DNA of 64,000 nt. Origin: Centrapalus pauciflorus. Its lineage: Eukaryota; Streptophyta; Magnoliopsida; Asterales; Asteraceae. The DNA is taken from assembly GCA_020465985.1 (NCBI GenBank), contig JAANYP010004771.1, positions 314,932-378,931 of the forward strand, in the 5' to 3' direction. The notes under the pieces were generated by a model, which worked only from the letters and a program-made list of their open reading frames with translations, searched no databases and was not told the origin of the DNA. The position numbers and the translations under genes are program-made. Position 1 is the stretch's first letter; every line of letters starts with the position of its first letter. Below, one piece after another: positions 1-12,800 of this stretch.

Positions 1-2400
1 TTTGAATTTTTTTGAATGGAGAAAAGAAATAAATCATTTCGATTTTAGCTTTTCCGAATGAAAAAAACTACAACTAGTTTTTATTTTTAATTTTCTTAAA
101 TGAAAAAATTAATTGACAAAAAATGAACCAGATATATCATATAATAATCTTAAATAAATAATTATAGTAATATAAAAAAAATAACAGTATACAATAAACA
201 TACAAATAAAAATTAATGATTAAAACAAAAGGAATAAAAAATAAAATGTTATATTTGGATAATTAAATTATAAAAAAGAAAGAAATGATAAATATATATA
301 TGAAAAGTATGAAAATTTCATAAATGGTCCCTGAAAGTTTGAAAATTACATAAATGGTCCTTGAAAGTCAAAAAGACAAAAATGCCCCTGAAACTAACGG
401 CTCAAGTTAACTAAATATGATTCAATTAAGTGTAAAATTATAATAAATAACATACTTTGCAAAATGTAAAGAAAAAATAACACATTGTCTAACAAAGAAT
501 ACCACAATCATATGAATTACATGTGTTTATTATTTATTATGGTGATGATGATAATAATCTAAAATTTTAAAACAAACAAATTACTTTAACTATAAAAAAA
601 ATATAATAAAGCAATTAAATTAAATTACATATAAACTTATTCTTTTAACCAAAAACGAAAAAAGAAAAAAAATAAGGCTTTCTGATAAAATAAGAACTAT
701 AATTAACAAAAATTATATAAAGTAAGACTATAAGAAACCAATAATTATAATAACTAAAGAAAAATATCATATTTTTAAAAAAAATTACCATTTGAACAAA
801 TTAAAGTGAAGTAAAAAATTGTAATAATATACAAAACTAATAAGATATATAAGGCACACATTGGTAAAACTTAACATTGCATAGTATTTGATAAAAGTTT
901 CCTCTAGTGCATGTTAGTAGATTAAAAAATTAATATTTTTTTTTTATTTTGTTTCATCTCTAGCACACTTTAGCAAATCTTAATTATGATTAGTATTTTA
1001 TTATGAATGTGAGAGGAATCCTTTAGTGAAACCCATTTATAAATAGTATTCTAGACATTAAATTATTGCCTAATGTAAGATGTGGTAATATATTTGAAAT
1101 CACCATAATCTGATACCATCATGAACAATCACAAATTTCTTTCAAGTCCCGCCACCGAGACCTGCCATACTTGGCATTGATCATCTCCAAAACATACTAA
1201 GAGTAATTGTTCACATTGACACCATCCAATAAATCTCATCTCACTTGAAGACCTGCGTTAAATTAAAGCAAGAAAACTAAAAATGAGGGGAAGTAGATTT
1301 GCAGAGATAACAATGAAAACCCATATATTGCAAGCAAAATAATGATCTTCGTTTTAAAAAGAAAATTTGAGTTTTTGTTTTGGAAGTATAAATTATTCTT
1401 TAATAAGTATCAATTAGAACGAGTTTGAGCTTCTAATTAAATTAAATTATTTTTTGTTTTTCCTAATTATTATAGACTTATAGAGTATAGACTACAACAC
1501 CTAATTAATATTGATGTTCTTCTAGTCATTTATGCATATAAGTTATAGTTACAAGTGTTTTAATTTTTAGCACCATGTGTTATAAAATTAAAAACTGTGT
1601 TAAAAATTAAAAACTACAACTACGAAAAAATAAATAAATTTCAAGATCACGACTACAACCTAAAACTAAATATAGTTTGCCAACATATCTTCTAACTCAT
1701 AACTACTTAGTTGGAAAAATATTTTGAATTTCATCAAACCAAAGACGATTTGGTAATACTCAATCACTTAAATGAAATTAGATTATTAAAATTTAGAAAA
1801 TTTAACAGAGCAATTATTATCATATCATTTATTTAAAATGATCATAAATGAGATCAGACGATTAAAACCACATAATAAAGTAGACCAAATATTACCATAT
1901 TATGTATATAAAATGAGATTCGATGATTAATATCAGATAATAAAGTAGAGCAAATATTATCATATATTATGTATGTAAATTGATGATGATATGTAATATT
2001 AGGAAATATTTATTTGCCAATAAATAATTCAAATAATGGCAAATAATTATTAGTAATAAAAGGACAAAAAAGAAATTATTGTAATTGATCTTTATTAGAA
2101 AGTTGGGTAACCAAACGTGGGATCTCTCTCATAAAGTGATGTAACAGACATGGCGGTTTCTCTCTCCTTTTCTGTAAGAATGAATATCAATGGGGAAAAA
2201 GTAAAACGAAACGGACAAAGAAAGAATCGCCCACCAACTGCTCTTGACGATGGTCCTCCTTTCCGCAATAACTACACTAGTTACATACACACGAATCCAC
2301 TTCCACAAATCAAATCTTATATTATATATAATTATATGTATATAATATAATAAATTATATATTATTATATTGTATACTATAAGTTTACAGAATATGGACG
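1..2400. other. AT-rich intergenic region upstream of HEXO3
   Basis: I see no convincing gene here. The stretch is strongly AT-rich with many short A and T runs. Around 309-370 a roughly 30-base unit containing 'cataaatggtcc' occurs twice, which suggests a decayed transposon arm. At 865-975 lies a copy of a repeat that recurs in inverted orientation at 21717-21830. A pure A/T low-complexity patch occupies about 2315-2375, just upstream of the presumed HEXO3 transcription start. Confidence 0.6.
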
Positions 2401-3873
2401 GAGTTACTTACAGATCCATACATAGCTTTATCTTCTCTCTCACCAACGTTCCACCACAGACGTTATCATTCTCCACTTTTTCTTGACAGGTACGTGCCCA
2501 TATGTTTTTCTTGTGGATTCTTTTTATTTATTCTCATTTGTATGCTTTCTTTTGAAATTTTAATTTGAAGCCTACTGTTATTCGTTTTCTATTTTTATAA
2601 GACAGTCTGGGTTCGGACATTGAAACCAGATGGAATTTGGTAGGCAGATTATAGACGGAAAGATAGTATACATGTTTTCTTTCGGATTATTTGATTGGGA
2701 ATGTCGATGTTTGAGTTATCAGTATTGTGAATTTATTGAAGAAGAGGGAGGTAAGACATAAACATAATAATGGTGAATTGGGGGAAAACTGATGATTTTG
2801 CCTTGCACAAAATTTGTAGTTTAGTGTTTCTTTGGCAGTATATTTCCTAAACACTGTATGATATGTTGTGCAACAATCTATATGGTATATCCAATTTTAA
2901 TTTAAAAAAAAAATCCTTTTATTTGGGCAATTTTTAAGCTTACTTACTCCTTAACGGTGTAGATTTCGATCCACATGATTCCTTGTTTGTCATGATTGAA
3001 GCATGTTTTAAGACATTTGATCAACAGTCCATTAATGTTCCGAGTCTAGTTACTGGATGTATGATGTCAGTATCCTTCATTTCCTATTCAGTAGAAACAG
3101 GACATGGTGGATTTTACTTTTTAGATGAAGTCATTGAACTACTTCTTTTCAGATGATGTGTGACAAATATAGACCAACTAGTCCGATGTTGATCACTTAA
3201 ATTTGATAGGAATGGTGCAGAATATAATCTTAATGTTCATGCCAGGATTGGAACAACAGCTTCTCCTTGAACCTTGTTATCCCCTATGTGAAAAGCAAAG
3301 AAAATCCATATCCAATATGACAGGTATTAAGGAAAAATTAATGATAAAAAGTGGGCAACTGGCACACAGTGGTTAACTCTACCAGCGGAGAGTAGCAACT
3401 AAAATCCATGTCACCTGGAATGCGTTGTTGTTAGCAATTGTGCCATCTGAATCTATGGGTGCACCCAGAGAAATCTCGACGGGTTTCTTCAGTTAGGCTT
3501 GAATCATTGAAGGTTAGAACTGCAACACCAAGAATTTCGTCGAGTACTGTTTGTCGTGTGATTGCTTGGGGTGTGAAAATGCCAGGGCTTAGTTGCGATA
3601 TGGGACAAGTAATAATACTTTGATAGCTTAATAACTACACGCAATTGCAGTCAAGAGCACCCAGATAAAGGGCCAGATTAGAAAGCAGTAGAAGTCCTGA
3701 ACTATGATTTATAGGGTCCTATTCTTTTCTGAATATCTGTGATCATGACATGCCTTCAATTTGCTTGACGACATGAATGCATGCCAAATTCTCAATCATA
3801 ACTACTCAAATCTCTGAAGTACTTGAAATGTTTCATACTAGATCAACATATCTGATTCATTTTTTTTTGTTGC
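2401..3873 (+). other. Putative HEXO3 5' UTR exon and UTR intron
   Basis: Around 2401-2489 the sequence is C/T-rich and leader-like, and it ends at a donor-like junction (CTTGACAG|GTACGTGC). A good acceptor (TTGTTGCTAG) lies at about 3874, 22 bases before the HEXO3 start codon. I infer a 5' UTR intron of about 1.4 kb. No open frame of note is present. Transcript data would be needed to confirm this. Confidence 0.4.
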
Positions 3874-3895
3874 TAGATATTGTTGAAAGGGAAAA

Positions 3896-6800
3896 ATGAT
3901 GTGGCAAACTCTCTATCTTGGCTTTATATTTCAGTTCATTTTGGTATTGGGTGCTCATGATTTAAAGAATCTCAATATATGGCCAATGCCTGAATCAGTT
4001 GAATATGGCAACAAAACTCTTTTTCTAAGCAAGGATTTTCAGCTCAAGACTGATGGGAGCAAATACGCGGATGCATCCGGCATCCTGAAGGATGGATTTA
4101 CTAGGTTACTTGATGTTATCACAGCAAACAATATTATTGAATCCAACTTTGGAAAAGTTGATGATTCTGTCCTTTTACAGGGAATTCATGTGGTTGTCCT
4201 TTCAGAAAGTGACGAGGTATTGTCATGATGCATTTTTATATCTTAGTATGGAATGTTTGTGTTCTTATTTACTTTCCTCATGCTGTTTCTGTTTTTCCAT
4301 CATGTAGTTGAAGTTAAGATTTGGTTTGTATAACTGTTAATTTTTGATTTTCATGAACATTTTTGTCATGGTATGAGATCTTTAATTTCAATCAACAAAA
4401 TATTTGTTATGTTATTGTTTTTCTTTCATTTGAGGTGAAGAGGGGTGGGGTGGCTGCCTTTGTATTCTGTGTGTGGCACATGCATGAATATTGAATTGAA
4501 ATGAGGTAATCTTTTATATAAAAATGAATTGGGAAGGACTTTCTTCATTGTTTCAGGAAATTCATGGTTTTTACAGGTTTCCTATTGATTCTAGGGATCG
4601 TGTAGGATTTCACACTTCAAATTGACTGGAATATAATGAAAATCAAACCGTATAACTTCTAATTCATTGAAGTGTTATTTTGGTACTATGATCCTAGTGT
4701 GGTAGAAAGTGAAGAAACTTAATACTGGTTGAATGTACTTTGGTTATTATTTTTGTCTATTATTAAATTTGATATCGTTAATTATTGTCACCATTGTCTT
4801 TGCTGTTATTATTGTATTTCCATATCCGCATTTATTTTTGTTCCTTTTGCCTTGTTTTTGGGTCCACCTTTATCATGAGACTTGAGAAATGTAAATGACT
4901 TCTGATAGGCTGATACACCATTCCCCATAGGTTCACTGTATCTCCACTAACATGTTATTCATTGGTGTAGCTTGACTATTTCACATTTTTTCTTGATCTG
5001 ACATATGATTACTGATTTAATTCTGTTCTCTGCAGCTGCAATACAATATAGATGAGTCCTACAAGTTATATATTCATCCAAAGGGAAAGCCAATATATGC
5101 AAATATTGAGGTTGGTATTATTGATAGTTTGACCAATTTGGAACTTGTGCTTGTCTCCCTCTATCTCTCTCTCAGTATTGCAGCAACCATTTTGTTTCCC
5201 TGTTTAGGCTGCTACTTTACGCTTCTCAAAGTTCTATGTTGGTAAAGGAATAGTGTTTCCCCATAAACTGGTCTGAATATAGTTCTAAAGGCACACTGCT
5301 TATGTATGACATAAAGTTTTGCCCCGATCACAGAAATACGAGTGCAAAACATTGGTTAGTGGTTACTGGTTGTGACATCCTTGAGCCTCACTGACCATGA
5401 ATATCCACAATGTTATGGATAATTTGGGGGGATACATTGTAAATGTCATCTGAATATGCATATATTAGGAACATTTTTCCAAGAAAATTGTGGTTGACTA
5501 ATGCGCCGGGGAACCATGCATTCCTCTCGGGCTGGGCTCTCGCATGTCCGGGTCTGATCAGATCAACCAGCGACTGGTTTCTTGTTCGTGCAGTACATAC
5601 GACTTCTTTATGGTTTGGTTGTTCCTCTCTATTGGAAAGGAGTATTGACTGTTGACTTTATTTCTCTTTGACCATTCGGCTTCTTTTTCAATTTTTTATG
5701 CAGTCCTGGAAATTAAATGGAGTTGCATGTTAAAGGAACGCTTTATTGATTTGATCATGGTTGTATATATTCATATATTGAGTTTTTCCTAATTAGATAA
5801 ATCTCAATGCAGGCAGCTACTGTTTATGGAGCTCTACATGCGCTGCAGGTTACTCATTATGCTAGATGCTTCTAGAATCTTTTGTTGAGATCCAAAAAGG
5901 CTTTAGTGTTCTTCCTTCACTAATTTTTTGAAACAAACATGACAGACATTCAGCCAATTGTGTCATTTTAACCTTAAAACAAGAAAGCTTGAAGTTAGTC
6001 AGATACCATGGAGTATTACTGATCGACCCCGTTTCTCCTATCGAGGGCTCTTAATTGGTGAGATATTTCTTTCTTCGTCTCCCCTTGCTAGAGTACATAA
6101 ATATTTTAATTTTGTGGTTGATTAGTGGATATAGTCAGTGAGTTTTTTTTAGGGTTAAGTACCATTTTGACCATCCAACTTCCAGATTTGTCCCATTTAG
6201 CCACTAAACTATTTTTTGTCCTGATTTAACCACTAAACTTTGTTTAATGTTCTATTTTGGGAAAAATGAATAAAACTAATGGCTAAATCGATACAAAATA
6301 TGATTGTTTAGTGGCCAAATCGGGACAATTTTCAGTGGCTAAATCGGTAAAAAGAATGTTTAGTGGCTAAATATGTATACAAATTTTAGTTTAGTGGTTA
6401 AATCGAGACAAAAAATAGTTTAATGGCTAAATCGAAAAAAATTTAAAAGTTGGATGGTCAAAATAACACTTAACCCTTTTTTTTATGTCAAATGGTTGTG
6501 ATGTGGAGTTTTAGATACATTTTTCAGTGGAATGTTCCAAGGAGGACAGTTTATAGTCTTGGTATATCTATTGCATCTCTTCAGCAAAGTATAATTTATG
6601 ATCTTACTATCTGGGACTTTGTTACATACCTGGCAACCTTGAACTTTCCCCAATAATAAGTTCAAATGTCTCATAAACTTGTAATGATTTTTCAGATAGT
6701 CAGGATTAAGGAAGTATTGAGACATATCCACACAACCACACATCATGTATTTTGAAACTTCTTGGGCACATGTTGCATTATGCACATATTTGAAGATAAA

Positions 6801-9800
6801 TCCCAAAATGTTCATGGCTTAATCATGAAAATGATGTTCTATAGTAAAAAGAGACATGCTAATGAGGCTGCCACAGTGCCACGTAACTGTCTGTTATGCA
6901 TGCTAAACTGCAGCAATATACATAATATATGCTTAGCATCCATAACATTATGCAGTTACAAAAGTACAAAGTACATCATGCTCTTTATATTTTTTGATGA
7001 CAGAATAACTTACATGTCATTGTAGCCAGTCTAATCAAAACTCAAAAGTGAACTCTGCAATTAAGCCTATGCCTCAAATTTCTCCCTTTATGTAGTCTGG
7101 TTTTGTTGTTGCTTCGATATTGTAGGACAATTTGTGTCTTGAATGTATCATCATTTGATGTCTTAGACAAAAATTGAGAGCATGTGTTTGTTGCCTACTA
7201 GCTCTGGTTCACTGTGATAAATAATTAAATATTTCTACAGGGTTGTGATATATTGAATATCGTTGCATTTTTACTTTTTTAGCAGTTGCATTTTGTGCTA
7301 ATGGATCTTTGCATGTCACAATCATCATTTTTTTTGTGATTATAATTGTTTACTGATATAGTAGTATGATTATACTGAGTTTTTAGTGTCAATGGTGCAG
7401 ATACATCCAGGCATTATCTACCACTGCCGATGATAAAAAAAGTTATTGATTCTATGGCTTATGCAAAGCTGGTAAGGCAGTAAGGCCAAATGGGCTTACC
7501 CATTACTATGCTAAAATGCTATATATATACATACTGGTTTACTCAGTCACCTATGTGTCCTTAAGTGTATCAAATTTAGCCTAGGGTATATTTGGCCTTG
7601 CCATTTGGCTTGTTATCACCTCTACCCTACACACACATATGGTGCAATGAGGACACCTGGTGTACCTAGAGGTAAGGCTTTTCTAGATCACACGTTGATA
7701 TACACATTACACCTACAGCTGTGTCAAAATGTTCTGTCCTACATTCTAGCTGTATAATTTGATCTTGTCTAACTTACCCTTCAGAGTTCAGAGTCCCAAA
7801 CGTTACTACACCCATACACTGTAATTTGTGAAAGCCATAGAGAGAACACTTGCTATCTTGACAATTGTGAACATCCCATAGCATAATAGATGTAGCATTT
7901 GATTGGTGTGTAGTTTGACTATCAGTCAACCATCAACAATATCCCCTCCTTTTTTTTCGAAATACGAGGGAAACCCTATATGAGTCACCGTCAGTGACCT
8001 GGAAGTTAAACTCCGGGCTCAGAGGACACCCTGCAACTCATGAGCTGGGCATCAATCCTATTTGGAGTACAACCCAATACCTTCTATGGAGAATCCCAAG
8101 CCTAACCATACGCCAGCCACCCGTATGGGGTGTAAAAATAATAATAATAAAGCTAATAGGTTATGCTATCAAGTGTGCTAGAGTGGTGATTGGGAATGTA
8201 GTTTGACTCTTAGGTTATACATAATCAGACATTTTATCTCTAATTAAAAAAGCATAAAACAATCTTGTTTAAATTTCAATCAGACTTGTAGACCATCCCT
8301 TATCAATCAAAAGTGGGCATCAACAATCTGACATGTTACCTCTTATCTAACAAACAACACCTTAGAATTGGTGGATGTCCTACTTGTAGTATTTAGCATG
8401 AAAAGTTTAACTATTTGAGAAAAGAACACATGTTTACAAACTTTTTGTGTTCAATGCAGAATGTAATGCACTGGCACATAGTAGATAAACAGTCTTTTCC
8501 TTTGGAGATACCTTCGTTTCCAAAACTGTGGGATGGTGCTTATTCCTTATCAGAACGCTATACGGTGGCTGCTGCAGTTGATATTGTGAGGCAAGTAAAT
8601 CATACTTTGCTTTACATAATTGAAAGGATCGATTTCTTTAATATGCAGTTTCATTTATTTTGTCATTTTTTGCAGTTATGCTCAAAGAAGGGGGATCAGT
8701 GTGCTTGCTGAGCTTGATGTACCTGGACATGCTCAATCCTGGTAGCCCTATAAGTATCTTCATTAAATTTTCTTTCCTTTTTCTTAAAAGGTTTTATTTG
8801 ACTGTAATACATGAGCTCAGCACTGTGAAAAACAACGACCCTACATATCCTAAAAGGTATTTTTTGGATAAAGGAAAAGCATCAGAAATATAATCATGAA
8901 ATGAAGTAAAAGGAAGTCTTAACTTCTGCAGAATAGCAATGTTCAATTGGAACTTGGAGCTTAACAGTTACTTCATTGTTTGATCATTATATAACTTTTG
9001 CACCTTTGGTGTAAGAATCTTGGTAATCTACGGTTCTTAAATGATTTCCTTGTAAAAGGCCTTCTGGCCAGTGAAACTCCCCCCTCTCGGTTAGTTAACA
9101 TGTTGGGGCATTAAGATAGCACAGGGGGAGGGAAAATCCATACAAGCAGAAGCCATCTGTCACCTAAATTATATGTCATACTATGGTGCTTTTGAAATTG
9201 TGCTATTCTGTATGGAGTTGGTGAGTTCGTCAACAAGTCGTACAAATTGATGCACGTAGGAGTGTAACACTATAACTATCCACTTTTGTCATGTGAATTG
9301 AACAGGTGATCTAATTATAGAACAATAAGAAAACGTGTCTTTCCTGGTCTCATCCTTTATCTGAGAATTTGAGCTATTTATGTGTACATTCATAATTTCA
9401 TATAATTTAGGGTAACATAATGAGTACCTCAAAAGTTGAAGAACCTAACACGTATCATCTTTAGGGGGGTTGGTTATCCTGCGTTGTGGCCATCAAAGGA
9501 TTGTCCAGAGCCACTTGATGTCAGCAATGATTTCACATTTAAATTGATAAATGGGATTCTTTCAGGTGCATTCAGTCTCCTTAATATAAGATTTGTCTCT
9601 GATTGACACTGGCAACATATGCCAGTTAGACAGCTAAGTGACTAAGAACTCTTTTTCTTGTTACAGATTTCAGTAAGATCTTCAAGTACAGGTTTGTTCA
9701 TTTGGGAGGTGATGAAGTTGACACCAGTAAGTTACTAATTTACTTGAAGTGCTGTGTTGCATCCCATGAACACACCCTCTGATTCATAACGTTATGAAAC

Positions 9801-12800
9801 ATTAATAATTTGATTCTAGTATTGAGTTAAATCGTCTTTAAATTTAGTTTTCATTCATTGACCTAGTTCCTAATAAAAGGATTTCTGATAGAAACTAAAA
9901 CACAATAACTAGAACAAGAAGCTAATAACAAGAACGATGCTGGAATCCGAAAGATTAAAAGTAAACAAATCAGTGAGGAACCAAAGATGGTGAACCCTAC
10001 TGCCCAAATTCAGAGAAGAGAAACTCTCCCTCTCTGCCCAAGCTTTACAGCCGTTCCTTCCAACTATTTTCTGCCTAACCCTCACCTCCCCACTAACCTA
10101 AGTTATATAGTAGTCTAACAACTCACTCATCCATATGTCCAGGCCCATTATTCTAACTATTCCACTAACATTAGTTATATATATTTATTGGGCCCATTGG
10201 ATCCTGATCCATATCACGTTCTTTATCAATACCGACCCCATAAAGAACAGGCTTGTCCTCAAGCCTGGATGGAGCTTGAAATCTGACTTTGATTTGTATA
10301 AGCATCCTCATAATCAGTTCTTCAACAATCTCGTTTTCCCATGCAATAAGCCATAGTCGAATCAGCCTTCCACGCTTGGAAACCGTATGAGTAGTTAAAC
10401 AATGTCGATAGTTTTCAAGGTTGCGATTAGTTACCTCAAGTCGATCGTTATTCTCTGTGTGGAAAGCAGAATTATACCTTAGCTTCCTATTCTGTATACC
10501 TTGGTTTCCAATACCAGCTTGTGTTTGCCAATCAAAAGGAACATCACCCGTTGAATCCAGCCAAGCACTACCTTGTAAGTTCCATATGGATTTAAGTGTC
10601 TTCAGGGAAGGAGACGAGTATGATGTAAACTCATAGAAGTCGAACACTACATAATTTTCATCTGTTTTTCGCACCTCTTCGGATTTGTCCTCAACCAGAC
10701 AGATCTTTCCATCCTTGCTAATTCGTTGAGCTATGTTTATTTGACCATAAGCGCCTCTGGAGCCGGTCTCATTTGTGAACGACGTTTTGCCCCTTGTGTT
10801 CATTCCATATCCTTGAATGGCTTTAGCTGTTGCGGCGCGATGTGCTCGATCCATCAATTGATCCCACATATCAGAATGGTGAATCTTAACCCAATATTTT
10901 TGAAGGCCACACAAAAATATTCCCATCAATTGTGTCTCATACTGATCTCGAACAAGGGCAAATAAGGCATCAAACCCTTCAATGTACTCGTTGATACTAC
11001 CTTCCTGGAAGAGGAACCCAAGTGCTCCATGAGCATTAAAAAACTCGGTTCCAGTCAAGCGAACCACCAATTGGTTTTGGAGTTGAGTAACGGTGGTAGC
11101 CAATTGGTTGATCAATGGGGTAGTATACCAGTGCAGGTTCGGTAAAACCAAAAATACTTGTGCAAAATCTAATTTGTAAATTGAAGGAATATGATAAACC
11201 TGGAAATACGGCTCTGCCATTGTGATCCATTCACGTGGAACAATTACCTCAAACACATGTAGTTTCACCTTCAATGGAGAAAAGGAAGAATTATAAGAGT
11301 GATTGGTATCCAACGGTAATTCACCACCTATGCCAGCTTCATCTTTCATGGTTGCTTCATCGACCATGTCTTCCTCTTTTCTTATGCGGTCTTTCACTTC
11401 CAGAAATTTGCCAATCAGAATCACAGCATGTATCTTGCTTAATCCACCATCAACGTGAACTTCATCTTCCAAGATTGCTTCGACCCAACATGTCTCCCCA
11501 TCGTCGCCTCTTTTTCCCCTTCTTAGTCGATCCTTTAACTCCAGGGACTGGCCAGTTGGGCCAGGTTGATTCATGGCCTTATTGGACTGCATAACTGGGT
11601 AAATAAAGTACTGATAATCTGGGCTTGTTTTTTTGGGCCAATTTGTGATGATTAGGGCCTGATTATATCCCTCATTGCTGGATCCAAAATTGCTACCTGA
11701 TGATGGCACCAACTTGGATTCAGCGTTTTCTTTTCCTCCATGGATGACAGTGGTGGATTCCCCATCACGAGCAGAATCCATATAATTAACGCACGCAAGA
11801 GGAGTTAGGGTTTTTATGTATGTGCGTATGTCAGTTTTCAACCCACATAAGAACATACCAATCGAGCATCCTTCTGGTTGATCAGGAATTAGGGTTGATG
11901 ACGCTTCACAATCAGGCAGCCTGTAATCGTGAGTTTTGCTATCCAAAGGATCTGTTTCAGGATGTGTTTCAAGGTCCTTGGTTGCACAAACTTTAGGATC
12001 TGGATTTGGCGTCCCTTGATGATCCAGGTTACTGTTCATCATCTTCTCCAATGACTGGTTGAAAGAGAAGAGGGATCCATCGAAGTGGTTACTGCTGATG
12101 AAGTTGTGCTCCATCATTAACTTCTCCAATTTCTTTGGCAAATCCTTGAGTAATTTCTTCTTCATAGCATGAACAGAAGCCGAGAGATCCCGTATCTGAT
12201 TGGAGAGATTCCGGATTTTCTCATCTTGTGCTTCAACACGTAAAATCAAATGGGTTTCTGAATTCTCCATTTCGAGGTTTTCCCGGCAATGGAACCAATT
12301 GATAGAAACTAAAACACAATAACTAGAACAAGAAGCTAATAACAAGAACGATGCTGGAATCCGAAAGATTAAAAGTAAACAAATCAGTGAGGAACCAAAG
12401 ATGGTGAACCCTACTGCCCAAATTCAGAGAAGAGAAACTCTCCCTCTCTGCCCAAGCTTTACAGCCGTTCCTTCCAACTATTTTCTGCCTAACCCTCACC
12501 TCCCCACTAACCTAAGTTATATAGTAGTCTAACAACTCACTCATCCATATGTCCAGGCCCATTATTCTAACTATTCCACTAACATTAGTTATATATATTT
12601 ATTGGGCCCATTGGATCCTGATCCATATCACGTTCTTTATCAATTTCAAACCTAAAGCACATGAAATATGTCCTCTAGCGAAGCACTTTCTTCTGGAAAC
12701 AAGGACTGGGCAACATCTCTCACCTCTAATAAGCCTTTAGCCCAGCCTAAGTTGGTTGATAGCAACCGAGAAAAGACAGCATGAGGGCAGTGTTGGAGGA

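Larger units (their letters stand above)
9886..12642 (-). mobile_element. Non-autonomous gag-only LTR retrotransposon (TR-GAG-like), HEXO3 intron 9
   Basis: Complete element of 2757 bp. Two 343-bp LTRs (9886-10228 and 12300-12642) begin TG, end CA, and appear identical base for base. A perfect 5-bp target duplication ATTTC flanks it (9881-9885 and 12643-12647). It is inserted antisense to HEXO3. Read on the minus strand, the first LTR is followed after two bases by a TGG-initiated primer-binding-like site (TGGTTCCATTGCCGGG, about 12282-12297). The only long frame is gag-like; no protease, reverse transcriptase, RNase H or integrase motifs are present, so mobility would need helper proteins from an autonomous relative. 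LTR identity implies recent insertion. The size fits the described TR-GAG class (terminal-repeat elements with a GAG domain). Confidence 0.92.

Noticed and set aside
3438..3623. Open frame upstream of HEXO3
   Set aside because: Lies in the inferred 5' UTR intron and has no resemblance to known proteins.
10135..10356. Repeated open frame present at 10135 and at 12549
   Set aside because: Both copies lie in the two identical LTRs; the frame is a by-product of LTR sequence with no family resemblance.
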